The notes under the pieces were generated by a model. The model did not search any database. It saw only the letters and a list, made by a program, of their open reading frames with translations, and was not told the origin of the DNA. This document shows, in pieces, positions 43,592 through 52,126 of a stretch of 64,000 nucleotides of DNA (positions within the stretch are counted from its first letter, which is position 1; every line of letters starts with the position of its first letter). A program made the translations under genes and the position numbers. Origin of the DNA: Chloroflexota bacterium (GTDB lineage Bacteria; Chloroflexota; Anaerolineae; Anaerolineales; Villigracilaceae); the NCBI GenBank assembly GCA_016234485.1, contig JACRBL010000055.1, forward strand, positions 62,001 through 126,000, written 5' to 3'.

Positions 43592-44515
43592 CTAGTTATT
43601 CAGATACGCATCCGCGTAGATCACTTTGTTCAGCAGAATCTGCGTCGTCTTCCAGATGGCAGCCTGTTCGGGGTCGCTCATGTCGAAGTCTGCGATTTGC
43701 GGTTCGTCGCTGTTGGCAGTGTGCTCGGCGATCTTGTTGTACAGTTTCGCCAGCGGGGTCGAGGTGTCGCCCGTCTCGATCCACTTGATGACCTGGTTCT
43801 GCTTTTCGTCGAGCGGATTGGCGATCATCATCTGCAAGCCGACGCCCATCAGCATGGATAGGTAAACGCGGTTGATGAGCGGGCGATTTTCATTGGGAAC
43901 GGCGTTCGACACGTTGCTCAACCCGACTGAAATTTTCGGCGCGGGGTCCCACGCGTATTGCAGCATGCGGACGGTTTCGATCAGGTGCGGACAATATTGC
44001 TGGCATCCGCTGGTGGTCAGCACGAGCGGATCAATGATCAGGTCGTCCATGTTGAAGCCGATTTCCATCAGGTGCGGAATCAGCGTCTCGACCGCGATGT
44101 TGACGCGTGCGTCCGCTTCGACGGGGATGCCGCTCGTTCCCATCGTCAGCGCGATGATCTTGGCGTTGTATTTCTTCGCCAGCGCGGGGACTTTCTCGAG
44201 TCGTTCAGGCTCCGCCGAAGTGGAGTTCAAGATGGGTTGCGCCTTCTTCACCGACTTGAGCGCGGCTTCCATTCCATCCGTGTTCGTCGTGTCAATGGAC
44301 AGCGGCACGTCCACCACTGTCTCGATGGTTTCGATGATCCACGGCCAGACTTCGGCGTAGTCCTTCTTGCGCGGGCCGAGATTGATATCCACGGCCTTCG
44401 CGCCCGCCTCCACCTGCTTCACGGCCAAGTCCATGAAAAATTCACGGTCCCTTGCGGCCAGGGCTTCCTTCACTTTTTCCGAAATGATGTGAATGTTCTC
44501 GCCAATGATATACAT
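43592..44515 (-). CDS. acsE: 5-methyltetrahydrofolate:corrinoid/iron-sulfur protein methyltransferase
   Basis: A 307-residue pterin-binding TIM barrel of the dihydropteroate-synthase type. The start at 44515 follows GGAGG. Typical features: IIGENIHIIS at the N-terminus, VDINLGPRKKDY, PLSIDTTNTDGMEAAL, ALTMGTSGIP, LIIDPLVLTTSGCQQY and SVGLSNVSNAVPNENRPLINR, with the Asn residues that bind the pterin. It moves the methyl group from methyl-THF to the cobalt of AcsC/AcsD. It is part of the minus-strand acs cluster. Confidence 0.95.
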   Translation of the reverse strand: MYIIGENIHIISEKVKEALAARDREFFMDLAVKQVEAGAKAVDINLGPRKKDYAEVWPWIIETIETVVDVPLSIDTTNTDGMEAALKSVKKAQPILNSTSAEPERLEKVPALAKKYNAKIIALTMGTSGIPVEADARVNIAVETLIPHLMEIGFNMDDLIIDPLVLTTSGCQQYCPHLIETVRMLQYAWDPAPKISVGLSNVSNAVPNENRPLINRVYLSMLMGVGLQMMIANPLDEKQNQVIKWIETGDTSTPLAKLYNKIAEHTANSDEPQIADFDMSDPEQAAIWKTTQILLNKVIYADAYLNN

Positions 44516-44543
44516 TTGTGCCTCCAATTTGTGTTTGTCACAC

Positions 44544-44664
44544 CCGCACTGCGCTAAGGCGGTGCGGCGCAAGTGTTGCGAGGAGCGTTCTTCGCGACGA
44601 AGCCATCTCCTCGTTTATTGTTGGGGATTGCTTCGGGCGAAAGAGTATCGCCTCGCAATGACGG
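44544..44664. repeat. Palindromic REP-like element, copy 2
   Basis: Contains GTTGCGAGGAGC, GACGAAGCCATCTCC, GGGGATTGCTTC and CCTCGCAATGACGG, the same building blocks as copy 1, at 44573-44664. A small separate hairpin (CCGCAC / GTGCGG) precedes it at 44544-44567. It fills the gap between the GNAT gene and acsE. Confidence 0.75.
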
Positions 44665-44671
44665 GTAGCGC

Positions 44672-45238
44672 TTAGAACTCCTCCCCGCGCGGCTTCAACT
44701 CCATGGTCATCAAGACCACGTCCGAGCAGTCGCCATCGGGGACCATGAAATAATCTGCCAACGCACAGCGCGACTTGAAGCCGACCTGCTCGAAGGCGCG
44801 TATCACCTTGGTCTTGTCCGCGATGATCTCGGCGGTCAGTAGGGAGAGTCCCTGCCGTCGGGCAAAGTCCACGAGCACGCGCAGAATTTTCATCCCCACG
44901 CCGCGCATGCGATACTCCTTTGAGAGGAAGAGTCGCACCTCGCCCATGTGACGCTTCGGGCCATTCATGAAATGCAGGGAGCCGCTTCCCACGGCCCGAT
45001 CCTTCACCAGCGCCAGAACGGGCATGACCACGTTGTAATCCAACTTGTCGCACCATTCCTGCAAGACGCGCGGGTCTTTCACGTTATGGCGGAAGTAGCG
45101 CATGTCGTCTTCGCCCACGGGACCATACAACTCATTGAGATGAGCGTGATCCTCTTTGACCATCGGGCGCAGAAGGACGTGGGCTCCATCCTTAAGCGTC
45201 ACCATTTCGCGAAAGTTCCTGATCTGATCAGGTAGCAT
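44672..45238 (-). CDS. GNAT-family acetyltransferase in the acs cluster
   Basis: A 188-residue protein with the GNAT acetyl-CoA motif (VRLFLSKEYRMRGVGMKILRVLVDFA, with the R-x-x-G-x-G/A loop) and flanking strands. It lies between the RACo-type activator and acsE on the same strand. GNAT genes of this sort are sometimes embedded in such clusters; whether it modifies a pathway protein or a small molecule is unknown. GGAG precedes the ATG. Confidence 0.85.
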   Translation of the reverse strand: MLPDQIRNFREMVTLKDGAHVLLRPMVKEDHAHLNELYGPVGEDDMRYFRHNVKDPRVLQEWCDKLDYNVVMPVLALVKDRAVGSGSLHFMNGPKRHMGEVRLFLSKEYRMRGVGMKILRVLVDFARRQGLSLLTAEIIADKTKVIRAFEQVGFKSRCALADYFMVPDGDCSDVVLMTMELKPRGEEF

Positions 45239-45268
45239 GGCTTCTCCTTTCGGGAGGGGTATACGTGT

Positions 45269-47203
45269 CTACTTCCTCAATGCCTCAACCACACTCGGAA
45301 ACTTATGCAAATCCGTGTGCGGCAAAAACAACGCGGACGTGAATGCCTCATAGAAACTATTGTCCGCGGAGAGTTCAATGTAGGTCATGCGCTTCGCGAT
45401 GGCGGTGATGCGTTCGCGGGCGCGAGGTTCGAGCAACGCAAGATACGCGCCCTTCACCGACGTGTTGCCGAGAAATTCAAAGCGCGACCATTCCAAATCG
45501 GGGAGCAGGCCAATCTGTACGGCCTTTTCCACGTTGATATATTTTCCAAACGACCCGCCCACCAGCAATTTCGACACACCCTCAAGCGGGACTCCCACCT
45601 GGTCGGCCAACACCGTGAAGCCCGCGTAGATCGCGGCTTTGGCGCGCAACAAATTATCAATGTCGACGCGCGTGAGGACGATATCCTCGCCCGACTCTGT
45701 TTCCTGGCCCCAGGCCACCACGTACTCCCCGCCATGCGCTCCTTTTCGGACCCTCGGGCTGGGCGCCTCCAATTTGACGTTTCCTCCCTTGTCAACGACT
45801 CCCGTGATGAAGGCCTCCGAAAGCAGCGAGATGAGTCCCGAGCCGCAGATGCCCTTCGGCTTTCCTCCGCCGATGACGCGCCAGGTCGGTTCGAGCGTGT
45901 CGGTGTTGATCCAGATTTCTTCGATCGCGCCTTGCGTGGCGCGCATACCGTTCATCACGCCCGCGCCTTCAAAGGCAGGGCCAGCAGAGCAGGCGCAGGT
46001 CACCATCCAATCGCGATTGCCTAGCACGGTCTCGCCGTTGGTGCCGATGTCAATGAACAGGGTCACATCTTCGGCGTCGTCCAGACCCGACGAGAGCGCG
46101 CCCGCCGTGATGTCCGCGCCGACGTAACTCGCCACGCCCGGCAGGCAATCCACGACCGCTTCGGGATGGACGTTCAAGCCGATCTCGCGTCCCGTAACCA
46201 GCGGCGGATGATTGACCGCCGTCACAAACGGAGAGAGACGGATGCTCGCGGCGGGGATGCCCAGCAAGAGGTGTGTCATCGTGCTGTTGCCCGCGATGGT
46301 GGCTTTCACGATCTGGTCTGGCGTGACGCGCCCCTCGTCCAGTTTGACGCGCTTGCAGGCGGTTTCGAGCAGGTTGTTGATCGTGTCCAACACGCGCTGA
46401 CGCATCTCGTCTCCGCCGCCGTTTTTGCTGGCGTAGATGATGCGCGAGATCACGTCCTCGCCGCGCGCGATCTGGCCGTTATATTCGGCCGCCTGCGCGC
46501 GGACTTTTCCCGTCACCAGATCCACCAGCCAGAGCGAGACGGTGGTCGTGCCGATGTCAATCGCGACGCCCCAAATGGGCGCGTAATCGTCGCCGCGGCC
46601 GGGGAGCAGGTCAATTAGTCGCGAGGTCGGATTGTCTGATAGCCGGTTGGTCTCGACGATGGCGGTGGTTTGCCAGTCGCCCGCGCGGAGAACATCGCTC
46701 ATTTTTCGCAACAACCCAACGGAACACCTAACCCGTTCCATTCCATGTTGCAATCGAAACGCCGTCTGCAATCTCGCCCAATCATCGGTCTGATCGTCCA
46801 TGCTGGGCGGGGCGAGTTGGAGCGAGAGCCGTTTGACGGTTTGGACGGAGTCGTAATCGTAATCCGCAGGGACGGTGACTTCCGCGACGACGCGGTCGGT
46901 GGTCAGGCGTCGTTCGATCTTTTCCTGCGGCGGGACGTAAATGTGCGCGTCGCTTTCGACCACGGTTTGGCAGGCGAGGGCGTAGCCCGCCTCCACGTCG
47001 GAGGGGGAGAGGCGCAGGGTACTTCGTCGGCGCACCTCACCCTCGGTCACCTGCACGGCGCAACGGCCACAGCGTCCCTGTCCGCCGCACGGTTGACCGA
47101 TGTCAATGCCTGCTTGCAACGCGGCATCGGCCAACAATGTGTTGGTGGGGACGGTGACGGTGGCGTTGATGTTTTCGCCGGTGAAGGTGACAGAATGATC
47201 CAT
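45269..47203 (-). CDS. acsV: Reductive activator of corrinoid/iron-sulfur protein (RACo-type)
   Basis: A 644-residue protein. The N-terminal plant-type [2Fe-2S] ferredoxin domain has Cys39, Cys45, Cys48 and Cys78 (PCGGQGRCGRC and LAC). The middle linker is followed by an ASKHA-type ATPase with VAIDIGTTTVS, DIGTNGE, CSAGPAFEGAGV and ICGSGLISLL. Known RACo proteins re-reduce accidentally oxidised Co(II) of the corrinoid protein to Co(I), using ATP. It lies directly downstream of acsC with a heptamer hairpin between them. Confidence 0.93.
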   Translation of the reverse strand: MDHSVTFTGENINATVTVPTNTLLADAALQAGIDIGQPCGGQGRCGRCAVQVTEGEVRRRSTLRLSPSDVEAGYALACQTVVESDAHIYVPPQEKIERRLTTDRVVAEVTVPADYDYDSVQTVKRLSLQLAPPSMDDQTDDWARLQTAFRLQHGMERVRCSVGLLRKMSDVLRAGDWQTTAIVETNRLSDNPTSRLIDLLPGRGDDYAPIWGVAIDIGTTTVSLWLVDLVTGKVRAQAAEYNGQIARGEDVISRIIYASKNGGGDEMRQRVLDTINNLLETACKRVKLDEGRVTPDQIVKATIAGNSTMTHLLLGIPAASIRLSPFVTAVNHPPLVTGREIGLNVHPEAVVDCLPGVASYVGADITAGALSSGLDDAEDVTLFIDIGTNGETVLGNRDWMVTCACSAGPAFEGAGVMNGMRATQGAIEEIWINTDTLEPTWRVIGGGKPKGICGSGLISLLSEAFITGVVDKGGNVKLEAPSPRVRKGAHGGEYVVAWGQETESGEDIVLTRVDIDNLLRAKAAIYAGFTVLADQVGVPLEGVSKLLVGGSFGKYINVEKAVQIGLLPDLEWSRFEFLGNTSVKGAYLALLEPRARERITAIAKRMTYIELSADNSFYEAFTSALFLPHTDLHKFPSVVEALRK

Positions 47204-47223
47204 TAACCGTGTTGTATGAACCG

Positions 47224-47280
47224 TAGTGCGTATTGCGTACTGCGTAACTTAGTTCATTACGCAATACGCAGTACGCACTA
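47224..47280. repeat. Heptamer word hairpin, word TTGCGTA
   Basis: Left arm 24 bases (47224-47247) and right arm 24 bases (47257-47280); 22 of 24 positions pair. Units are GTGCGTA, TTGCGTA, CTGCGTA and their complements. It fills the gap between acsC and the RACo gene. Confidence 0.9.
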
Positions 47281-47282
47281 GA

Positions 47283-48587
47283 TTAATTCAAAGCCTGCTT
47301 CATAAACGCGGGCAAATCCACCGCTTCGCGCGGGCCGACTCGGATTTCCCAATCGGGAAGTTCCGCTTCGAGCTCGCCGGAGAGGACGGCGACATGGCCC
47401 GGCAGGATGACGCGTTTTTTGCTGACCTTGCTCGCCACGTCGAAGCCTTTGATCGCTTTGGCGATTCGTTCGGCGTCGAATTTTCCCGCCGCCCACGCGG
47501 TGAGCACGGACATGCCTTCCGCGTCGGTGACGACCAGCCAGGCGGGTTGGCCGCTGCCTTCAACTTCGTTCGCGACCGCGAAGTAAGTGATGCTGAAGTT
47601 GGTGGTGACCAGCACGGGGCTTTCGGGTTTGGGCTGGTTGATCTCGTAAATGCCTGGCGTGACTTGGATCGGTTTCTGCGGGTCGGTGTAGATGTTTTCG
47701 CGCAGGACGAGCAACGGGTAGAGCAGTTCGGGTTTGAACTCGCTCAACACGATGAAGCCCGCGTATTTTGAGATCGCTTGCGCGGCGGCGACGGCTTCAT
47801 CTTTCGCGTCGCATGGGAAGGCGATGACGGGGTAGCCGAGCGCGCGGAAGTTCTTGAGCGCGAGGCGGCGGACTTGGGTCGAGCGCGTGAGCCATTCGCT
47901 CATGTTCTTCGCGCCGAGGTCGAGCGCCATGTCTTCCACGCCCTTGGCCTGGATCTTCTGCGTCAGGTCAGCGAGTGCGTCGAGCGAATCGGCTTTGACC
48001 GCGAGGGATGCTTTGCCTTTGGCGAGGTCCGCGAGCGCGTCGGCGTTGGACGCGTCGGCGGCGTAAAGCATGGGGGTCTCGCCTCCGCAGGCCGAAAGTC
48101 CAGCTTGAAGCGCATTCGTGTCGCCGATGAGGATGAGCGGGCGTTTCGTCGCGCCGCGCACGGTCTTGACTGCCGCGGCCATGTCAGCGTCGCCCACGAG
48201 GGCGAACCCGTCCACGGTGAAGTCCATGCCCACGTAGTTGACCTTGTACGCGTCCGCGGCCGCGACTTTCTTCGCGAGCTCGGGGTCGCTGGCGTTCACG
48301 CGGATGAAGATGCCGGTCTTGTTGTAGAAGGTTTTCTCGTGACGGAAGAGGCAGACTTCGTTACCCGCTTTCACTTCCGTACCAGCCTTGAGCGTGACGA
48401 GGCGGATGGGCGGCGCGGCGGATTCTGCGAGTTGCTTCTTCGAGGCTTCGCTCACGTACGGGCAGGTGCCAAGTTCAACCTGTTTGGCGGCGAGTTTCAT
48501 CGCGAAGGCGCGACAGGTGGGAAAACCGCATTCCTTGCAGTTGGTCTGCGGAAGCATTTTGTAGATTTGGATGCCTGAGAGTGCCAT
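47283..48587 (-). CDS. acsC: Corrinoid/iron-sulfur protein large subunit
   Basis: A 434-residue methyl carrier subunit. The N-terminal [4Fe-4S] domain has the four Cys in NCKECGFPTC and GTCPY (C-x2-C-x4-C-x16-C). The central TIM barrel and the C-terminal B12-binding domain (around GHVAVLSGELEAELPDWEIRVGPREA) complete the protein. With AcsD it receives the methyl group from AcsE and gives it to acetyl-CoA synthase. It starts 10 bases after acsD. Confidence 0.95.
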   Translation of the reverse strand: MALSGIQIYKMLPQTNCKECGFPTCRAFAMKLAAKQVELGTCPYVSEASKKQLAESAAPPIRLVTLKAGTEVKAGNEVCLFRHEKTFYNKTGIFIRVNASDPELAKKVAAADAYKVNYVGMDFTVDGFALVGDADMAAAVKTVRGATKRPLILIGDTNALQAGLSACGGETPMLYAADASNADALADLAKGKASLAVKADSLDALADLTQKIQAKGVEDMALDLGAKNMSEWLTRSTQVRRLALKNFRALGYPVIAFPCDAKDEAVAAAQAISKYAGFIVLSEFKPELLYPLLVLRENIYTDPQKPIQVTPGIYEINQPKPESPVLVTTNFSITYFAVANEVEGSGQPAWLVVTDAEGMSVLTAWAAGKFDAERIAKAIKGFDVASKVSKKRVILPGHVAVLSGELEAELPDWEIRVGPREAVDLPAFMKQALN

Positions 48588-48597
48588 GGTAGCTCCT

Positions 48598-49542
48598 TTA
48601 CGCCATCACCAATTCGCCGATTGCATCCTTGACTCGTTTTACCGATTCAGGATGTCGCAACACCACAATGTCCGCGCCCGATTCGACTAGCGCCATGGCG
48701 GTGAGGATTTCCCAGTTGATGGAGCGCGCGTTCCAGTCGCCCCAGGCTTCTGGCACGCCTTCGCCGACTTTCGCTTCCTTCGTTTTCCAGGCTTCGAGTC
48801 CCGGCGTGACGAGCATCGGGAATTGCGTCATGGCGTCGCCTTGCAGGGATGCGAGGCGCAGGCGTTCCATCACCGAGTAGCCATACTCGATGCCGTAGCC
48901 GAGCGCGCCCGTGGTCGGGTCCATGAGGATGCGCTCTTTCGGCATGCCCATGTCGCTGATCAGGATGTTCAATTGTTTCGAGAGGTTCACATCCATCGGC
49001 GTGCGGGCCTGCACGAGATGTCCGTTCGCCATGGCGGTCGCGACGATGGTGCGATAGTTTTTGTCTTCGCAGATGCCAAGCACGATGCGCTCGCCTTTGG
49101 TCGCTTCGGAGACGGCGACGAGCAGTTCGTTATCTTTCTCGGCTTGACCTGGCCCCCAGACAATGAGCGGGAGACCGCTCGCGGCCAACACGGACTTGAC
49201 GGCGGCCACCGCTTCGGACGGCGAATCGGCCAGCGTCAACGCCAGGACGATCAGGTCGGCTCCGACCTCTTCGGCTTTTTTCGCCCACGCGGCGGGACTC
49301 GTCATCGCGTCGCCCCAGGCGTTCATCAATAGCGTGGACCAGTCTTCCGGCTTGCGCGACTTGATCTCGACTGCCACGACCGGCTTGTTGGGCATCGGCG
49401 CTTCGAAGTGCATGTACGGCAGAGCGGTCTGGCCGCCGACGGTGATGGACTTGGCGCGCGTGCCTCCGTCAGCGCTCGTTGCGCCGATGGTGATGGCACG
49501 TACGCTTCCGGGCCATTTATCCTTTGGGATTTCGATTGGCAT
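48598..49542 (-). CDS. acsD: Corrinoid/iron-sulfur protein small subunit
   Basis: A 314-residue TIM-barrel subunit of the corrinoid methyl carrier. Typical features: SVRAITIGATSADGGTRAKSITVGGQ, LPYMHFEAPMPNKPVVAVEI, ICEDKNYRTIVATAM and ILMDPTTGALGYGIEYGYSVMERLR. GGAGG precedes the ATG. It is transcribed just before acsC, the standard order in bacterial acs clusters. Confidence 0.95.
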   Translation of the reverse strand: MPIEIPKDKWPGSVRAITIGATSADGGTRAKSITVGGQTALPYMHFEAPMPNKPVVAVEIKSRKPEDWSTLLMNAWGDAMTSPAAWAKKAEEVGADLIVLALTLADSPSEAVAAVKSVLAASGLPLIVWGPGQAEKDNELLVAVSEATKGERIVLGICEDKNYRTIVATAMANGHLVQARTPMDVNLSKQLNILISDMGMPKERILMDPTTGALGYGIEYGYSVMERLRLASLQGDAMTQFPMLVTPGLEAWKTKEAKVGEGVPEAWGDWNARSINWEILTAMALVESGADIVVLRHPESVKRVKDAIGELVMA

Positions 49543-49560
49543 GTGTTCCTCCAGTGGTGT

Positions 49561-49650
49561 AGTGTCAGGTATGCATGTTGCGTATTCCGTACTTCGTATT
49601 CCGTACTGCGTGTTGCATAAGGGTTACGTAGTACGCAATACGCAGTACTT
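49561..49650. repeat. Heptamer word hairpin, word TTGCGTA/TTCCGTA
   Basis: Left arm TTGCGTA, TTCCGTA, CTTCGTA, TTCCGTA, CTGCGTG (49578-49612); right arm TACGTAG, TACGCAA, TACGCAG, TAC. It lies between acsD and the CBS gene, whose TAA stop codon begins at its edge. Confidence 0.85.
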
Positions 49651-50147
49651 TATAAGCCGGCTTTTTTACGAGACTCTTCCCTTCGAGCGAGAAAGACTTC
49701 CATGGGCGACCTCCGCTCTGCCGCGAGCCCCAGGTCTTTGAGTTCGCTTTCATCCTTTGCCGCGAGATGGCGAACGATGTGTTTGTATGAAATCATCGCG
49801 GCGGGATAGATGATGCCTGCCGAGTTGTGGTTCATGTATGCCACGCGGACGTTTTTGTCTTTCATCATCTGCGCGGCGACGGTCAGTGGAATATCGGATG
49901 GCAACTCGGTCACGCCTTCGCGCATGATTTGTTCGGCGGTCAGTTGGCGGATGTTTTCGCGGTGATAGGCGTTGACCAGTTCCTCGTAGCCGACGACTCC
50001 CACGCCCTCGCCTTCATCTCCGAGAACGACCATCTCCTCGGCATTGTTTTCAATCAGAAAGCGGGCGATGTCGGCGACCGAAGAGTCCGATTTGCAGGTT
50101 GGCACGCCGATGGTCATGATGTCGCGGACGAGTTTGGTGTCAGTCAT
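49650..50147 (-). CDS. CBS-domain protein
   Basis: A 165-residue protein made of a CBS-domain pair: LVRDIMTIGVPTCKSDSSVADIARFLIENNAEEMVVL and AEQIMREGVTELPSDIPLTVAAQMMKDKNVRVAYM. Such pairs bind adenosyl compounds and regulate transporters or enzymes. It is in line with the ABC transporter genes upstream (14-base gap) and acsD downstream. A role in sensing energy state for either is plausible but not shown. Confidence 0.85.
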   Translation of the reverse strand: MTDTKLVRDIMTIGVPTCKSDSSVADIARFLIENNAEEMVVLGDEGEGVGVVGYEELVNAYHRENIRQLTAEQIMREGVTELPSDIPLTVAAQMMKDKNVRVAYMNHNSAGIIYPAAMISYKHIVRHLAAKDESELKDLGLAAERRSPMEVFLARREESRKKAGL

Positions 50148-50160
50148 CAGTTTTCAGAAT

Positions 50161-50973
50161 TTACATGCCGAGGAAAATTCCGATGACGTATGGCAACAGG
50201 ATTAATAGCGCCAGCAACGGATGTCCGCGGCGGGCTGAGTTGCGACTGTCCCAGGCGAAGAGGTAGACGGAGAGTCCGAATGCCAGGAGTCCGCTCAAGG
50301 TCAAAGCGAGAACCGAACCCCAGGGGGAGAACGCGGCCTCCTTGCCCATCGCCAGTCCGTTGAAGGCGTTCATCGCCTGTGTAGCGGGCAGGAGTTGCGC
50401 GAATTTCCCGGCGATGTCGGGCAACATGCTGTAGGGGAGCATCAGTCCGCCCAACAGCATGGACGGGACGAAGATCAGTTGCGACCACAGGACGGTCATG
50501 CGCGAACTGGGGGAGATCACGCCGATCAGCACGCTCAACCCCGCGCAGGCAAAGGCCAGGGCGAAGAAGATCAGGATGAAGTTGAGCCAGTTTAACGGTG
50601 TCGGCGCGTCGAAGAGAAGCGGCGCGGTGACGGTGATGATTAAGGCCACGATGACGAGATGCAGGATGGTCGTGATGGCCGGGATGACCAAAATCGAAAT
50701 AGATGGGATGCCGTTAATCTTGTAACTGCGGAAGATGCCGTTCTCGCGCGCGTTGACGAGCGGGTCGGGGATGCCAAGCAGGGTGGCGGCGAGAATCCCG
50801 AACACAACCATGGCGGGGATGATGTCTTCGCGGAAGAGCGGGTTGATCTCGGCCATGACGAAGCCCATCATCAGGTAAAAGCCGAGCGGGAAAAGGTAGT
50901 TCATCAAAAGCAATTGCTTGTTGCGGATGCCCGTGCGAAACTCGAAGGTGAAGTGATGCAGGAAAGCGTTCAT
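50161..50973 (-). CDS. ABC-2 type transporter permease
   Basis: A 270-residue membrane protein with six hydrophobic helices, of the ABC-2 (DrrB/NatB-like) type: NKQLLLMNYLFPLGFYLMMGF near the N-terminus and LIFVPSMLLGGLMLPYSMLP. Its start overlaps the stop of the ATPase gene (4 bases), so the two are translated together. Substrate unknown. It is the second of the three non-pathway genes between acsB and acsD. Confidence 0.9.
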   Translation of the reverse strand: MNAFLHHFTFEFRTGIRNKQLLLMNYLFPLGFYLMMGFVMAEINPLFREDIIPAMVVFGILAATLLGIPDPLVNARENGIFRSYKINGIPSISILVIPAITTILHLVIVALIITVTAPLLFDAPTPLNWLNFILIFFALAFACAGLSVLIGVISPSSRMTVLWSQLIFVPSMLLGGLMLPYSMLPDIAGKFAQLLPATQAMNAFNGLAMGKEAAFSPWGSVLALTLSGLLAFGLSVYLFAWDSRNSARRGHPLLALLILLPYVIGIFLGM

Positions 50974-51887
50974 TGGGCGGCTCGGCTGTTCGTGAGTTCA
51001 AGGAAGCGATCTTCGAGCGACGGGCGTTCCACGCGCAGGTCAATCAGCGCGTCTTTGCGTGACTCGATGTGGGCGATGATGGCGGAGACCGTCGGTCCAA
51101 TGTCGGAACTGAAATAGATGTTGTACTCGTCTTTGACTGCGTGTTGACGAACCGCGGGGAAGGCGACGCCCGTCGCGGAGAGAGTCGCGTCTTGCGTCCG
51201 CACCGAGATTTTGGTGAGGCCTTTGCCCGTGGCGGTGATCTCCAGCGGCGTGCCGATGCTGACGATTTTCCCTTTCAGCAGGATCGCCACCCGGTCGGAC
51301 ATTTCCTCCGCTTCGGCCATATCGTGCGTCGCCAGGATGATGGTCGTGCCAGCGGATTGCAACTCGCGCATCATATCGTGCAGTTCGACGCGGGTCGCCA
51401 CGTCCAACCCGGCGGTGGGTTCGTCCAAAAAGAGCGCTTGCGGACGGTGCGCCACGGCCAGCGCGAGCGCCAGGCGTCGTTGCTGGCCTGTAGAGAGTTC
51501 GAAGAATTGCGCTTTCCGTTTTTCCGCCAGTCCCATCCGTTCGAGAAGATCGAAGCGGGGCGGCGCTTCGTGATAGGCGCAGAAGAATTTCATCGCCTCG
51601 TCGGGCGTGATGCTTTCGGGCAGTCCCGCGGATTGCAATTGGACGCCGATCACGTTCCGCAATTTGCGCGCGTCGGCGACGGGGTCAATGCCTGCCACGC
51701 GCAACGTCCCGCCGCTGGGGGCGCGTAGTCCTTCGAGACATTCCAATGTGCTGGTCTTGCCCGCGCCGTTGGGACCGAGTAAGCCGAAGATCTCGCCCTG
51801 TTTCACCGCAAAACTAATATTGTCCACGGCGAGATAATCGCCGTAGGCTTTGCGGAAGTTTTGGACTTCGATCATTGTGTTGGGCAT
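50970..51887 (-). CDS. ABC transporter ATP-binding protein (DrrA/CcmA-like)
   Basis: A 305-residue ATPase with Walker A (GPNGAGKTS), Q-loop, signature (ELSTGQQRRLALALAV), Walker B (ALFLDEPTAGLD) and His switch (LATHDMAE). A C-terminal extension of about 85 residues follows, typical of drug/lipid or Na+ exporters of the DrrA/NatA group. It probably works with the overlapping permease gene. Confidence 0.93.
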   Translation of the reverse strand: MPNTMIEVQNFRKAYGDYLAVDNISFAVKQGEIFGLLGPNGAGKTSTLECLEGLRAPSGGTLRVAGIDPVADARKLRNVIGVQLQSAGLPESITPDEAMKFFCAYHEAPPRFDLLERMGLAEKRKAQFFELSTGQQRRLALALAVAHRPQALFLDEPTAGLDVATRVELHDMMRELQSAGTTIILATHDMAEAEEMSDRVAILLKGKIVSIGTPLEITATGKGLTKISVRTQDATLSATGVAFPAVRQHAVKDEYNIYFSSDIGPTVSAIIAHIESRKDALIDLRVERPSLEDRFLELTNSRAAQ

Positions 51888-52126
51888 TGGTTATGGCGTA
51901 TTGTCTGAAAGGAGCGATTAGTTGTCAATCTTGGGCAGACCTGACATGTCTCATCCGCGCCGTTGCTTTCCTCAATCTCTGCATGGACAGGGAGTCTGAC
52001 AATCAAGGTTTCGCGGAGACAAGTCAGGTCTTTTTCGAGTGGCTTTACACAAAACACGTACACAAGCAGACATTTGAACGATGTTTTCTTGTGTACGTGT
52101 TACCTGTGTACCTGTTTACCGATTTC
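51888..52126. other. Gap between acsB and the ABC operon
   Basis: No gene is seen. Contains a long inverted pair AGACCTGACATGTCTC / GAGACAAGTCAGGTCT (one mismatch, near 51940 and 52016) and the octamer hairpin. It must hold a promoter for the ABC genes if they are not read from the acsB transcript. Confidence 0.5.
52044..52119. repeat. Octamer word hairpin, word CTGTGTAC
   Basis: Left arm TTTACACA, AAACACGT, ACACAAG (52044-52066); right arm CTTGTGTA, CGTGTTAC, CTGTGTAC, CTGTTTAC (52088-52119). The arms are inverted. It lies 7 bases beyond the acsB stop. Confidence 0.75.
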
